A stretch of 64,000 nt of DNA from Enterobacter asburiae (GTDB lineage Bacteria > Pseudomonadota > Gammaproteobacteria > Enterobacterales > Enterobacteriaceae). Each line of letters starts with the position of its first letter. The stretch's first letter is position 1. This document shows, in pieces, positions 48,316 to 58,552 of this stretch. The stretch is taken from assembly GCF_021440515.1 (NCBI RefSeq), contig NZ_JAKCMV010000046.1, forward strand, positions 1 through 64,000, given 5' to 3'. The notes beneath the pieces are model-generated. The model was not told the origin of the DNA, did no database searches, and worked only from the letters and a program-made list of their open reading frames with translations. The position numbers and the translations under genes were made by a program.

Positions 48316-48377
48316 GTAATAGTGTTTAGCACGAGAAGGGTTAACGATCAAAGCGGTAACTTATTGATATTGATCAG
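48316..48377 (-). promoter_or_regulatory. Candidate FNR-activated promoter for the 123-residue orphan ORF
   Basis: On the minus strand TTAACC (48344-48339) and TATTAC (48321-48316) are 17 bases apart, predicting a start near 48309. TTGAT-ATTG-ATCAG (48364-48377), nine of ten matches to the FNR consensus, is centred at about -61.5, the class I activator position. The SD and ATG follow 12-22 bases after the predicted start. Confidence 0.5.
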
Positions 48378-48679
48378 TATTTTACATTAAAATCCGACAG
48401 CCCCTTATGTTTCAATGATATAGAAAGTTATCGCGTCGAGTTCTTTACAAAATATTAAAGATAATGATCGTTTGACTGTCTGAATTTTGATCGTTTGTTA
48501 CTTGTCTGCTCACTGCATATCCTGTGCGACTCGCGATAATTCCCAGGATATATAATTTTTCACAAGCTTGTCTTTAATTGGATTATTATTTCGTTGCGTG
48601 ATTAATTAATGATTTTATTTTGAGGTTAACGGGCAGGTGAGCCTTCCGTCATAATTTCGCTTGCGGTGATCCTGAAAGG

Positions 48680-48730
48680 GCTGCCGATTTCATTTTTTTT
48701 ATCGCTTATAAGGCATGAAATCGGTTCAGC
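48680..48730. repeat. Long inverted repeat
   Basis: GCTGCCGATTTCAT and ATGAAATCGGTTCAGC form a stem of 14 pairs with a two-base bulge around a 21-base loop that is T-rich on the plus strand. It is not a standard terminator. It may be a remnant of a small mobile repeat or part of an RNA. Confidence 0.6.
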
Positions 48731-48747
48731 AGGCAGGGGAAATCTCA

Positions 48748-48790
48748 AACCGCCGCTACCGACGGTATTCATTGGCCGTCCGGGCGGGTT
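48748..48790 (-). terminator. Possible terminator of the 86-residue orphan ORF
   Basis: Arms containing CCGCC/GGCGG and GACGG/CCGTC form an imperfect GC-rich hairpin at the stop codon of the ORF. TTTGAGATTT follows on the minus strand. Confidence 0.35.
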
Positions 48791-49049
48791 ACATGGCTTC
48801 CGAGCTGCGTTTTACCTTAGCGATAAGGCTTTCTGTTACGGTCAGGCCTTCTGTGATATCCGCATCAATGACGGATGTACCAAACTGGGTAATCAAATCA
48901 AGAAGCGTTTCGTAGGTCTGAATGAGTTCGAGCAGGTTGAAGAGCGCTCTTTGATCGGAGCTGGTGGGCAAATGCTGGCTGGCAATTGTCTGATGAACAA
49001 TCCACTCAAGATTGGTCTTTATCTTTTCGATGTCATCGTAGCTATACAT
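48789..49049 (-). CDS. Orphan 86-residue helical protein between rstA and rstB
   Basis: Hypothetical acidic protein that looks almost entirely helical (DDIEKIKTNLEWIVHQTI, LFNLLELIQTYETLLDLITQ), with no Cys, signal or membrane helix. Family not recognised. Size and composition loosely recall small enterobacterial regulators, but no specific match can be claimed. The nearest SD-like GAGGA is 17 bases before the ATG. A four-codon mini-ORF starting at 49056 has better spacing and overlaps the start. It lies downstream of rstA in the same direction and could be cotranscribed with it. Confidence 0.6.
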   Translation of the reverse strand: MYSYDDIEKIKTNLEWIVHQTIASQHLPTSSDQRALFNLLELIQTYETLLDLITQFGTSVIDADITEGLTVTESLIAKVKRSSEAM

Positions 49050-49325
49050 ATGTCATGGGCTTAAATCCTCACTTCAAGATTTTTTTGAGAAAAATGCGTC
49101 TATGGCTTCCTGTAAGCGAAGCTAAAAGGGCGATATTCAACGTTAAAATGTAGCGGCTTTCGCCGGGGCGGGGGAGCGGTAGGTGCGTTTCCTTATGATA
49201 ACGCTGCTACTGGCAAAACCCGTTAGGAATGGTCTGATGTATGACTTAATTATGCAGTTGTGTGAGCAGATAGCAAGGAACCTGCTACACGGATTAAAAA
49301 TAAATACCTGCTTTAAGGGAAATCG
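49050..49325. other. Region between rstA and the 86-residue orphan ORF
   Basis: 276 bases. A possible minus-strand promoter, TTGCTA (49276-49271) and CATAAT (49254-49249) with a 16-base spacer, would give a 190-base leader to the orphan ORF. A short GNRA-type hairpin, CGGC-GAAA-GCCG, lies near 49152-49163. Nothing else is clear. Confidence 0.35.
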
Positions 49326-50042
49326 TTACGTTTCCCAGGCATGTGGCGCGAATAAATAGCCTTTGTTGCGAACGGTTTTTATACGATATGGCTCGGTGGC
49401 GCTATCCAGCAGTTTCTTTCGCAACCGTGAAATCGCCACGTCAACGCTGCGATCCATACCGTCGTAACTGACGCCGCGCAGGTTTTTCAGTAGCGCATCT
49501 CTGTCCATAATTTGTCCGGCGTGGGTCGCCAGCTCCCATAGCAGGTCAAAATCTGCCGTTGAAAGCGCGATTTGCTCGCCGGATAACAGCACCTGGCGGT
49601 TAACGGGATCGATAGAGAGGGTGCCGAAACGCATCGCTTTGTGCGGGGTAAGCGACGGCGCGGGCGTTTCGCGCTCCACGCTTGCACGCTGGCGCAGATG
49701 CAGCCGCAAGCGGGCAAGCAGCACGGCAGGAGGCGTGGTTTTCAGGATGTAGTCGTTAGCCCCCATCTCCAGCGAGAGAATATGGTTCATATCGCTGTCG
49801 AGCGAGGTAAGCAGGACTATCGGGCCGTCCCAGCTGGCGCGCAGGTCGCGGCACAGCGTCATCCCGTCTTTGCCGGGCAGCATGATATCCAGCAGCACCA
49901 GATCGGGGTTTTCGCGCATCACCACCTCTTCGGCACGATCGCCGCGAGGCTCAACAATCACGTCCATATCGTGTTTACCCAGATAGGTGGCGATCAGCTG
50001 ACCCACCTCAGGCTCATCTTCTACATAAACAATCTTATTCAT
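49326..50042 (-). CDS. rstA: OmpR-family response regulator RstA
   Basis: Response regulator of 238 residues from the ATG at 50042. The receiver domain carries acidic residues Glu8-Asp9, the phosphorylation site Asp52 (LVLLDIMLPG), Thr82 (VLLTSLDS) and Lys101 (DYILK). The C-terminal winged helix (about 135-232) includes VDVAISRLRKKL and IKTVRNKGYLF. In E. coli it is PhoP-activated and controls asr, csgD and others. Its cognate rstB is displaced 1.65 kb downstream. Confidence 0.97.
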   Translation of the reverse strand: MNKIVYVEDEPEVGQLIATYLGKHDMDVIVEPRGDRAEEVVMRENPDLVLLDIMLPGKDGMTLCRDLRASWDGPIVLLTSLDSDMNHILSLEMGANDYILKTTPPAVLLARLRLHLRQRASVERETPAPSLTPHKAMRFGTLSIDPVNRQVLLSGEQIALSTADFDLLWELATHAGQIMDRDALLKNLRGVSYDGMDRSVDVAISRLRKKLLDSATEPYRIKTVRNKGYLFAPHAWET

Positions 50043-50086
50043 ACAGCGTCTGTGTTCGCGAAAAATGCCAACATACACCGCACAAC

Positions 50087-50103
50087 CTTAACCTTCCATT
50101 AAT
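50087..50103 (-). promoter_or_regulatory. Possible response-regulator direct repeat upstream of rstA
   Basis: On the minus strand ATTAAT-GGAAG-GTTAAG has two TTAA-containing hexamers 11 bases apart, the spacing used by PhoP/PmrA-type regulators, 45-61 bases upstream of rstA. E. coli rstA is PhoP-controlled. The match to a specific consensus is loose. Confidence 0.3.
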
Positions 50104-50170
50104 CTTTCGCAAATAACCGCAGTTCCGCTATTCTGGTGCGCATTGTTACTTGATTGTTATAGGAAAAAGC

Positions 50171-50506
50171 ATGGGGCTGGTGATAAAAGCCGCGTTGGGT
50201 GCGCTGGTGGTCTTATTGATTGGGATTCTGGCAAAAACGAAGAACTACTACATTGCCGGGCTGATCCCGCTCTTCCCGACCTTTGCGCTGATTGCGCACT
50301 ATATCGTGGCGTCGGAGCGAGGCATCGAGGCGCTGCGCACCACTATCGTGTTCGGGATGTGGTCAATCATTCCCTATTTTCTCTACCTGCTGTCGCTGTG
50401 GTACTTCACCGGCGTGATGCGCTTGCCGCTGGCGCTGGGCGGAGCCGTTGTCTGCTGGAGCCTCAGCGCCTGGGTATTAATCTTTTTCTGGAGCCGCTTC
50501 CACTAG
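50171..50506 (+). CDS. ydgC: GlpM family inner-membrane protein YdgC
   Basis: A 111-residue protein with about four membrane helices, orthologue of E. coli YdgC (GlpM family, linked to alginate production in Pseudomonas; role here unknown). The ATG at 50171 follows AGGA and gives the E. coli start MGLVIKAALGALVVLLIG; an in-frame start seven codons earlier is unsupported. It is divergent from rstA. Its stop overlaps the convergent folM stop. Confidence 0.94.
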   Translation: MGLVIKAALGALVVLLIGILAKTKNYYIAGLIPLFPTFALIAHYIVASERGIEALRTTIVFGMWSIIPYFLYLLSLWYFTGVMRLPLALGGAVVCWSLSAWVLIFFWSRFH

Positions 50507-51225
50507 CGTAGCGGGCGACCGCCATCAACGGCGAAGGTTCTTCCGGTGACGTAACAGCTGGTCAGCAGATAGTCGATAAGATCGATAATCTCTTTTTCGC
50601 CAGGTGCGATTTTCATCAGCGATTTATTCAGCGCCTGCTGGCGATATTCGGCGTCATCTCCCTCGTTAAACAGGATCAGCGAGGGCGCAATGGCGTTCAC
50701 TTTTACCTCCGGCGCCAGCTTGCGCGCGAACGAGCGGGTCATATTATCCAGCGCGGCTTTACTGGCCGCGTAGGCGATATGCTTGTCGCTGCCGCGCTCC
50801 ACTACGTAATCGGTAAAGTGAATAATATCGCTTGCCGCATGTCCGTGACCGCGTAACAAATCCTGAAGCGCATGGTTAAGCAGGTACGGGGCGTTAACGT
50901 GGATCTGCATCATGCACGCGAGCGTATCGCTCAGGGACGTGCCCGGCTTCTCTGCCAGCCAGGCGCTGGCGTTGTGAATAATCGCCCGCAGCCCGTCAGT
51001 TTGCGATTTTACCTTCTCTGCAAAGTCGAGAATGCCCGCATCGCTGGAGAAATCGGCCTGAATGCAGACCGCGCCGGCGCTGCGCAGCCCGTCAATCGAC
51101 GGATAGTCGTTGCGATAGCTGACGATCACCGGATGGTGAAGATTGAGAAAATGATGGGCGATGGCGAGGCCGATGCGACGGCCTGCGCCTGTGATGAGAA
51201 TAGGGCGGTGCGGTGATTTTCCCAT
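50503..51225 (-). CDS. folM: Dihydromonapterin reductase FolM
   Basis: Short-chain dehydrogenase of 240 residues that makes tetrahydromonapterin and has weak dihydrofolate reductase activity. The NADPH motif ITGAGRRIGLAIA lies at residues 11-23, and the catalytic Tyr-x-x-x-Lys is YAASK with upstream Ser/Asp in HFTDYV. The ATG at 51225 gives the E. coli length. It ends four bases inside ydgC on the opposite strand. ydgI is 37 bases upstream in the same direction. Confidence 0.95.
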   Translation of the reverse strand: MGKSPHRPILITGAGRRIGLAIAHHFLNLHHPVIVSYRNDYPSIDGLRSAGAVCIQADFSSDAGILDFAEKVKSQTDGLRAIIHNASAWLAEKPGTSLSDTLACMMQIHVNAPYLLNHALQDLLRGHGHAASDIIHFTDYVVERGSDKHIAYAASKAALDNMTRSFARKLAPEVKVNAIAPSLILFNEGDDAEYRQQALNKSLMKIAPGEKEIIDLIDYLLTSCYVTGRTFAVDGGRPLR

Positions 51226-51262
51226 CGTAGTCTCCTTTCCGTTCAACAATGGGAAAGCGGCG

Positions 51263-52645
51263 CTATCCCATTAACATCCACGTGGCCGGTACGGCAGCAA
51301 CCAGCAATAAGCCAATTAGCGCCATCTCGCGGCGTTTGAGCGCGTTGTCCAGCTGATGCGTACGACGTGCATAGATAAACACCAGCAGGCCCGGCGCGTA
51401 GAGCACCACTGACAGCAGCAGGTGCATCGGGCCGGAAGCATACAACAACCATAGCCCGTAAATACAGGCGCCGATACCCACGGCGTAGTGCGCCGGGCGG
51501 GTGGCAATCTTCAGCAGATATGCACCCACCAGGAAATAAGGTACCAGAATCATCTCGGAGGCGATGGTCAGCAGGGTGTTATAGTCCGAACCTGTGAGCC
51601 AGATCAGCACCAGACACACCTGCACGCTGATGTTGGTCAGCCACAGAGAGGCCGACGGCGCGTTGTTTTTATTCTGACGCGCAAACAGGCGCGGGAACGC
51701 CTTGTGCGTGGCCGCAAGGAAAGGCACTTCCGCCGCCATAATCGTCCAGCTCAGATAGGCTCCGCACACGGACACAATCAGCCCGGCGGCGATGACCACA
51801 TCCCCCCAGGGACCGAGCATTTTCACCATCAGTCCGGCCATCGACGGATTACGCATTTCAGCCAGCTCAGGACGCGCCACCACGCCCAGAGAGAGCAGTG
51901 TCACCAGCAGATACACGCCCAGCGCGGCGAGAACCGCCAGCAGCGTCGCCCGGCCCACGTCGCGCTTATTGCGCGCACGGGCGGAAACCACCACCGCACC
52001 TTCCACGCCGATAAACACCCACAGGGTGATCAGCATGGTGTTTTTCACCTGTTCCCAGACCGGGACGCCCAGCGCAATCCCCGTAAAGTCGAGGTTAAAG
52101 ACGTCCAGGCGGAACGCGATAAAGGCCAGCACCACAAACAGGCCGAGAGGAACCAGTTTGGCCAGGGTTGCGACCAGGTTGATACTGGCCGCGGTTTGCA
52201 CGCCGCGCAGCACCAGCCAGTGTACAAACCACAGCAGCACCGACGCGCCGACGATGGACTGCCAGGTGTTACCATCACCGAACAGGCGCAGCTCGGGGGT
52301 ATCGGTAAAGAAGCTCAGGGCAGAGAAAACAATGACCAGATAAGAGACGTTGGCGATAACCGCGCACAGCCAGTATCCCCAGGCGGAACAGAAGCCGATC
52401 AGCTCACCGAAGCCTTCACGGGCATAGGTGAAAATGCCGCCGTCGAGGTCGGGACGAATACGGGTCAGCAGCAGCATGGCGAAGGCCAGCATTAAGATCC
52501 CAACGCCGGTGATCCCCCAGCCAATCAGTAACGCGGCAGGGCTGGCTACGGCCGCCATGTTCTGCGGCAAACTGAATACGCCTGCACCCAGCATTGAGCT
52601 TAAAACGAGTGCAGTTAAAGCACTCAGGCCAAGTTTCTTTTCCAT
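51263..52645 (-). CDS. ydgI: Putative arginine/ornithine antiporter YdgI (APC family)
   Basis: Basic amino acid/polyamine antiporter-family membrane protein, 460 residues with about 12-13 helices. Helix 1 carries the APC substrate-binding motif SSMLGAGVFSLPQN. It corresponds to E. coli YdgI, an ArcD-like protein whose substrate is unproven. It lies upstream of folM and could be cotranscribed. No transport-partner enzyme genes (arcABC) are nearby. Confidence 0.92.
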   Translation of the reverse strand: MEKKLGLSALTALVLSSMLGAGVFSLPQNMAAVASPAALLIGWGITGVGILMLAFAMLLLTRIRPDLDGGIFTYAREGFGELIGFCSAWGYWLCAVIANVSYLVIVFSALSFFTDTPELRLFGDGNTWQSIVGASVLLWFVHWLVLRGVQTAASINLVATLAKLVPLGLFVVLAFIAFRLDVFNLDFTGIALGVPVWEQVKNTMLITLWVFIGVEGAVVVSARARNKRDVGRATLLAVLAALGVYLLVTLLSLGVVARPELAEMRNPSMAGLMVKMLGPWGDVVIAAGLIVSVCGAYLSWTIMAAEVPFLAATHKAFPRLFARQNKNNAPSASLWLTNISVQVCLVLIWLTGSDYNTLLTIASEMILVPYFLVGAYLLKIATRPAHYAVGIGACIYGLWLLYASGPMHLLLSVVLYAPGLLVFIYARRTHQLDNALKRREMALIGLLLVAAVPATWMLMG

Positions 52646-52790
52646 TGGCTTCCTGTTATGAAAGTTCTCAATCCAGAATAATTATTTCGCAAAGGCGCAT
52701 AAAAATGGTGGATCACACTAAGGCGCGGGATTTTACGGAGAGTCACGAAGTCATGCAATGATGTGTGACAGAAATCAGAAAAAAAGTAAC

Positions 52791-52813
52791 AAAAAAGGCG
52801 GCCTGGGGCCGCC
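52791..52813 (-). terminator. Terminator of ydgH
   Basis: A 7-bp GC stem GGCGGCC/GGCCGCC with a 3-base loop, followed on the minus strand by TTTTTTG. Confidence 0.92.
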
Positions 52814-52830
52814 CGTGTGAAAGCGTTTTG

Positions 52831-53775
52831 TTACTTGTACAGATCGGCGCTGATGGTCACGTTGTTACCACGTTCCTGCCACTGGCGGGTGATGTGGTAG
52901 AACTTCGCCCCTTTCTTCGCCGCGCGTTTCGCGACCTGATAAGAGACTTCCGTCATGTTGCCGTAGTTACCGGTGAACTTGACGCTGTCGAACGGCACCA
53001 TCTGCGCGGCGGTGGCGTTGTTCAGCTCTTCAATTTTGGTCCCGTCCGGCAGGGTCACGGAGTAACGACCGCCTTTGGTGGACTGGGTTTCGAAGAAGCG
53101 GCCCACTTCAGCGCTTGGTGCCGCAGAGGTCGCGACGCCCGGGATTTCCACTTTCTTCGCTTCTTCACCGCCTTTCGCCAACGCCGCACGACCCGCGTCG
53201 GAGTTCGCCGGGATCACGTCAGGGCTTTGCAGGACGCGTTTTTTCGCATCTTGTTTATAGATGAACGCGGTAATGCGCTGGTTGCCGCCCTGGTTCGCAT
53301 CAACCTGACGCACGATATAGAAAGCGTAAGCGTCTTTCTTTTTCGCGGCTTTGGTGATGGCGTCGTTTACTTCAGGCTGGTTGCGGTAAAAGCCCTGAAC
53401 GGTGACGGTGTCGTAAGGCTCCAGCAGAATTGCCTGATCTTTTGGCAACTCAACCACGCCGTTAATCACGCGGTTTTTCGTCGCGTCGGCTTTCGGCGCG
53501 TCGTCTTTATACAGCGCAATGGTCACGCGCTGGTTACCGCTGTTGCCGTAGTCAGACTGATCGACAACGTAAAATGAGGCTGCACCGTTTTTATCGGCAG
53601 TTTTTGATGCGGCTGCGACGGCGTCGCTAATCGCGTTGTAACGACCCACAATGACCGCGTGGTCAAAAGGTTTTAACGCTGCCGCTTGCTCCGGCGTTAA
53701 CTCTGTCGCAGCATTCGCGGACAGGGCGGTCGCGGAAAGAAGTGCGGACGCCAGGAGTGTGTTCTTAAGCTTCAT
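52831..53775 (-). CDS. ydgH: Periplasmic DUF1471 protein YdgH
   Basis: Secreted protein of 314 residues from the ATG at 53775, equal to E. coli YdgH. It has a signal peptide (1-22, ending ANA), then three DUF1471 (YdgH/BhsA/McbA) domains at about 40-115, 130-190 and 245-314. Each contains the FYVV/FYIV/FYHITRQ plus GNQR/GNNVT pattern. The family is tied to stress and biofilm responses; the molecular role is unknown. It is divergent from pntA. Confidence 0.94.
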   Translation of the reverse strand: MKLKNTLLASALLSATALSANAATELTPEQAAALKPFDHAVIVGRYNAISDAVAAASKTADKNGAASFYVVDQSDYGNSGNQRVTIALYKDDAPKADATKNRVINGVVELPKDQAILLEPYDTVTVQGFYRNQPEVNDAITKAAKKKDAYAFYIVRQVDANQGGNQRITAFIYKQDAKKRVLQSPDVIPANSDAGRAALAKGGEEAKKVEIPGVATSAAPSAEVGRFFETQSTKGGRYSVTLPDGTKIEELNNATAAQMVPFDSVKFTGNYGNMTEVSYQVAKRAAKKGAKFYHITRQWQERGNNVTISADLYK

Positions 53776-55840
<2,065 letters not shown>

Positions 55841-55847
55841 GGGGTAG

Positions 55848-57239
<1,392 letters not shown>

Positions 57240-57260
57240 TCTTTTCGGATATCTTTTAAA

Positions 57261-57285
57261 AAACCGCTCTTCGGGGCGGTTTTCC
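57261..57285 (+). terminator. Terminator of pntAB
   Basis: A 9-bp stem AAACCGCTC/GGGCGGTTT with one G-T pair and a TTCG tetraloop, followed by TTCC. Confidence 0.9.
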
Positions 57286-57350
57286 TATTTCTGCCGCCGG
57301 CTCACTCTCCCTGTCTATACTTTTAGCTTTGCTTAAGACGAGGAGGTGTA

Positions 57351-58463
57351 ATGCAATTTCTGTCCCGCTTCGACATCATTGAACTGATGATGGCGCCAAC
57401 ATTCTGGGTGGGCGTCGCCACGGTCGTCATTGTGACCCTGCTGGTGTACTGGCTGCTGACGCGCCTTATTGCCTTCGTGAAGAAGGGCATCACCACCTGG
57501 GGCGATAAGCATCCATCAACTAACCGGATGCGCTTTGTGCTGACGGATATGCTTAATCGCACCAGTCGGATCCTGCTGTTTGTGGTCGCGCTGCTTTTCA
57601 GCCTGCGCTTCGTTAACCTGCCGGACCATCTTTTTAGCACCGTCAGCCACGCTTGGTTCCTGGTCTTCGCTATTCAGGTCGCGCTGTGGATGGATCAAGG
57701 GGTTGTCTCCTGGTTACACCACGTCATGCTGGCGCCGGGCACCCATAAAAACCCCGTTACGCTGGTGATCACGGGGCTGATTCTGCGCGCTATCGTCTGG
57801 TCAGTGATGCTGCTGTCTATTCTTGCCAATGCGGGCGTCAACATCACTGCTCTGGTTGCGAGCCTTGGGGTAGGGGGTATCGCGATTGCGCTTGCGGTGC
57901 AAACCATCCTGAGCGACGTTTTCGCCTCGCTGTCGATCGGCTTCGACAAGCCGTTCGAAATCGGTGATTTTGTGGTGTTTAACGACGTGGCGGGTACGGT
58001 TGAACACATTGGCCTGAAAACCACCCGCATCCGCAGCCTGAGCGGCGAGCAAATCGTCTGCGGGAACGCCATCCTGCTTCAGCAGACGCTGCATAACTAC
58101 AAGCGTATGCAGACGCGCCGCATTGTGTTCACCTTCGGGGTCGCGAGCGACACGCCGCCGGACAAGCTGCGCTCCATTGGCGATATGGTTAAACAGATCA
58201 TTACGGACGTGGGGGAAACTAAATTCGACCGCGCCCATTTCCTGGGTTTCGATCGCGACCGTCTGACCTTTGAGGTGGTCCATATCGTGAACACCGCCGA
58301 TTACAACAAATACATGGATATTCAGCAGGAGATTAATATCCGTATTCTGGAAGGGCTGAACCAGCAGGATATCAACCTGGCGCTGCCGAGCATGGTGCTC
58401 CACGCGCCCTGGATGAATGCCGGGGATGATTCGCCCATGCAGCCGGTGACCGACGCACGATAA
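57351..58463 (+). CDS. MscS-family mechanosensitive channel
   Basis: Inner-membrane protein of 370 residues with about five helices. The family pore helix and following loop are clear at residues 160-215 (LVASLGVGGIAIALAVQTIL, then SIGFDKPFEIGDFV). A cytosolic beta/alpha domain follows (to about 355). It should be a small-conductance mechanosensitive channel or a related turgor valve. E. coli has ynaI next to uspE, but this sequence does not look like YnaI, so no symbol is given. SD is GAGG. It lies between pntB and uspE, at a rearrangement junction relative to E. coli. Confidence 0.9.
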   Translation: MQFLSRFDIIELMMAPTFWVGVATVVIVTLLVYWLLTRLIAFVKKGITTWGDKHPSTNRMRFVLTDMLNRTSRILLFVVALLFSLRFVNLPDHLFSTVSHAWFLVFAIQVALWMDQGVVSWLHHVMLAPGTHKNPVTLVITGLILRAIVWSVMLLSILANAGVNITALVASLGVGGIAIALAVQTILSDVFASLSIGFDKPFEIGDFVVFNDVAGTVEHIGLKTTRIRSLSGEQIVCGNAILLQQTLHNYKRMQTRRIVFTFGVASDTPPDKLRSIGDMVKQIITDVGETKFDRAHFLGFDRDRLTFEVVHIVNTADYNKYMDIQQEINIRILEGLNQQDINLALPSMVLHAPWMNAGDDSPMQPVTDAR

Positions 58464-58465
58464 AA

Positions 58466-58492
58466 AAAGCCCGCCTGATTGGCGGGCTTTTT
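58466..58492. terminator. Terminator after the MscS-family gene
   Basis: A 10-bp stem AAAGCCCGCC/GGCGGGCTTT with a 5-base loop and T-run; A's on the left side allow bidirectional use. Confidence 0.92.
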
Positions 58493-58493
58493 A

Positions 58494-58545
58494 CTGCCGG
58501 GTGGCGCTAACGCTTACCCGGCCTACGGTTTTGTAGGCCGACGGC
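58494..58545. repeat. REP-like element between the channel gene and uspE
   Basis: GCCGGGTGGCGCTAACGCTT plus ACCCGGCCTAC, then GTAGGCCG, a REP unit with a shortened partner, like those at 22283 and 43803. Confidence 0.85.
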
Positions 58546-58552
58546 TCCGAAG

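Larger units (their letters stand above)
48288..48788. other. AT-rich intergenic region between the two orphan ORFs
   Basis: About 500 bases with no long ORF that looks real. It holds an FNR-type promoter (48316-48377), two direct copies of TGATCGTTTG (48465 and 48488), an inverted copy near 48344, a 14-bp inverted repeat (48680-48730) and a hairpin (48748-48790) after the 86-residue ORF. Confidence 0.6.

Noticed and set aside
48666-49064. 132-codon plus-strand ORF in the rstA-rstB interval
   Set aside because: Covers the 86-residue minus-strand ORF, which has the more protein-like helical sequence. Its own translation is irregular and begins in intergenic DNA. Not excluded, but less likely.
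49237-49359. 40-codon plus-strand ORF (starts MYDLIMQLCEQ) running into the end of rstA, with AGGA upstream
   Set aside because: Overlaps the rstA C-terminal codons antisense and has no conserved counterpart known to me; too short to support without conservation.
57351-58463. Naming the MscS-family gene ynaI because it adjoins uspE
   Set aside because: The sequence does not match remembered E. coli YnaI outside the general MscS core; it is better left without a symbol.
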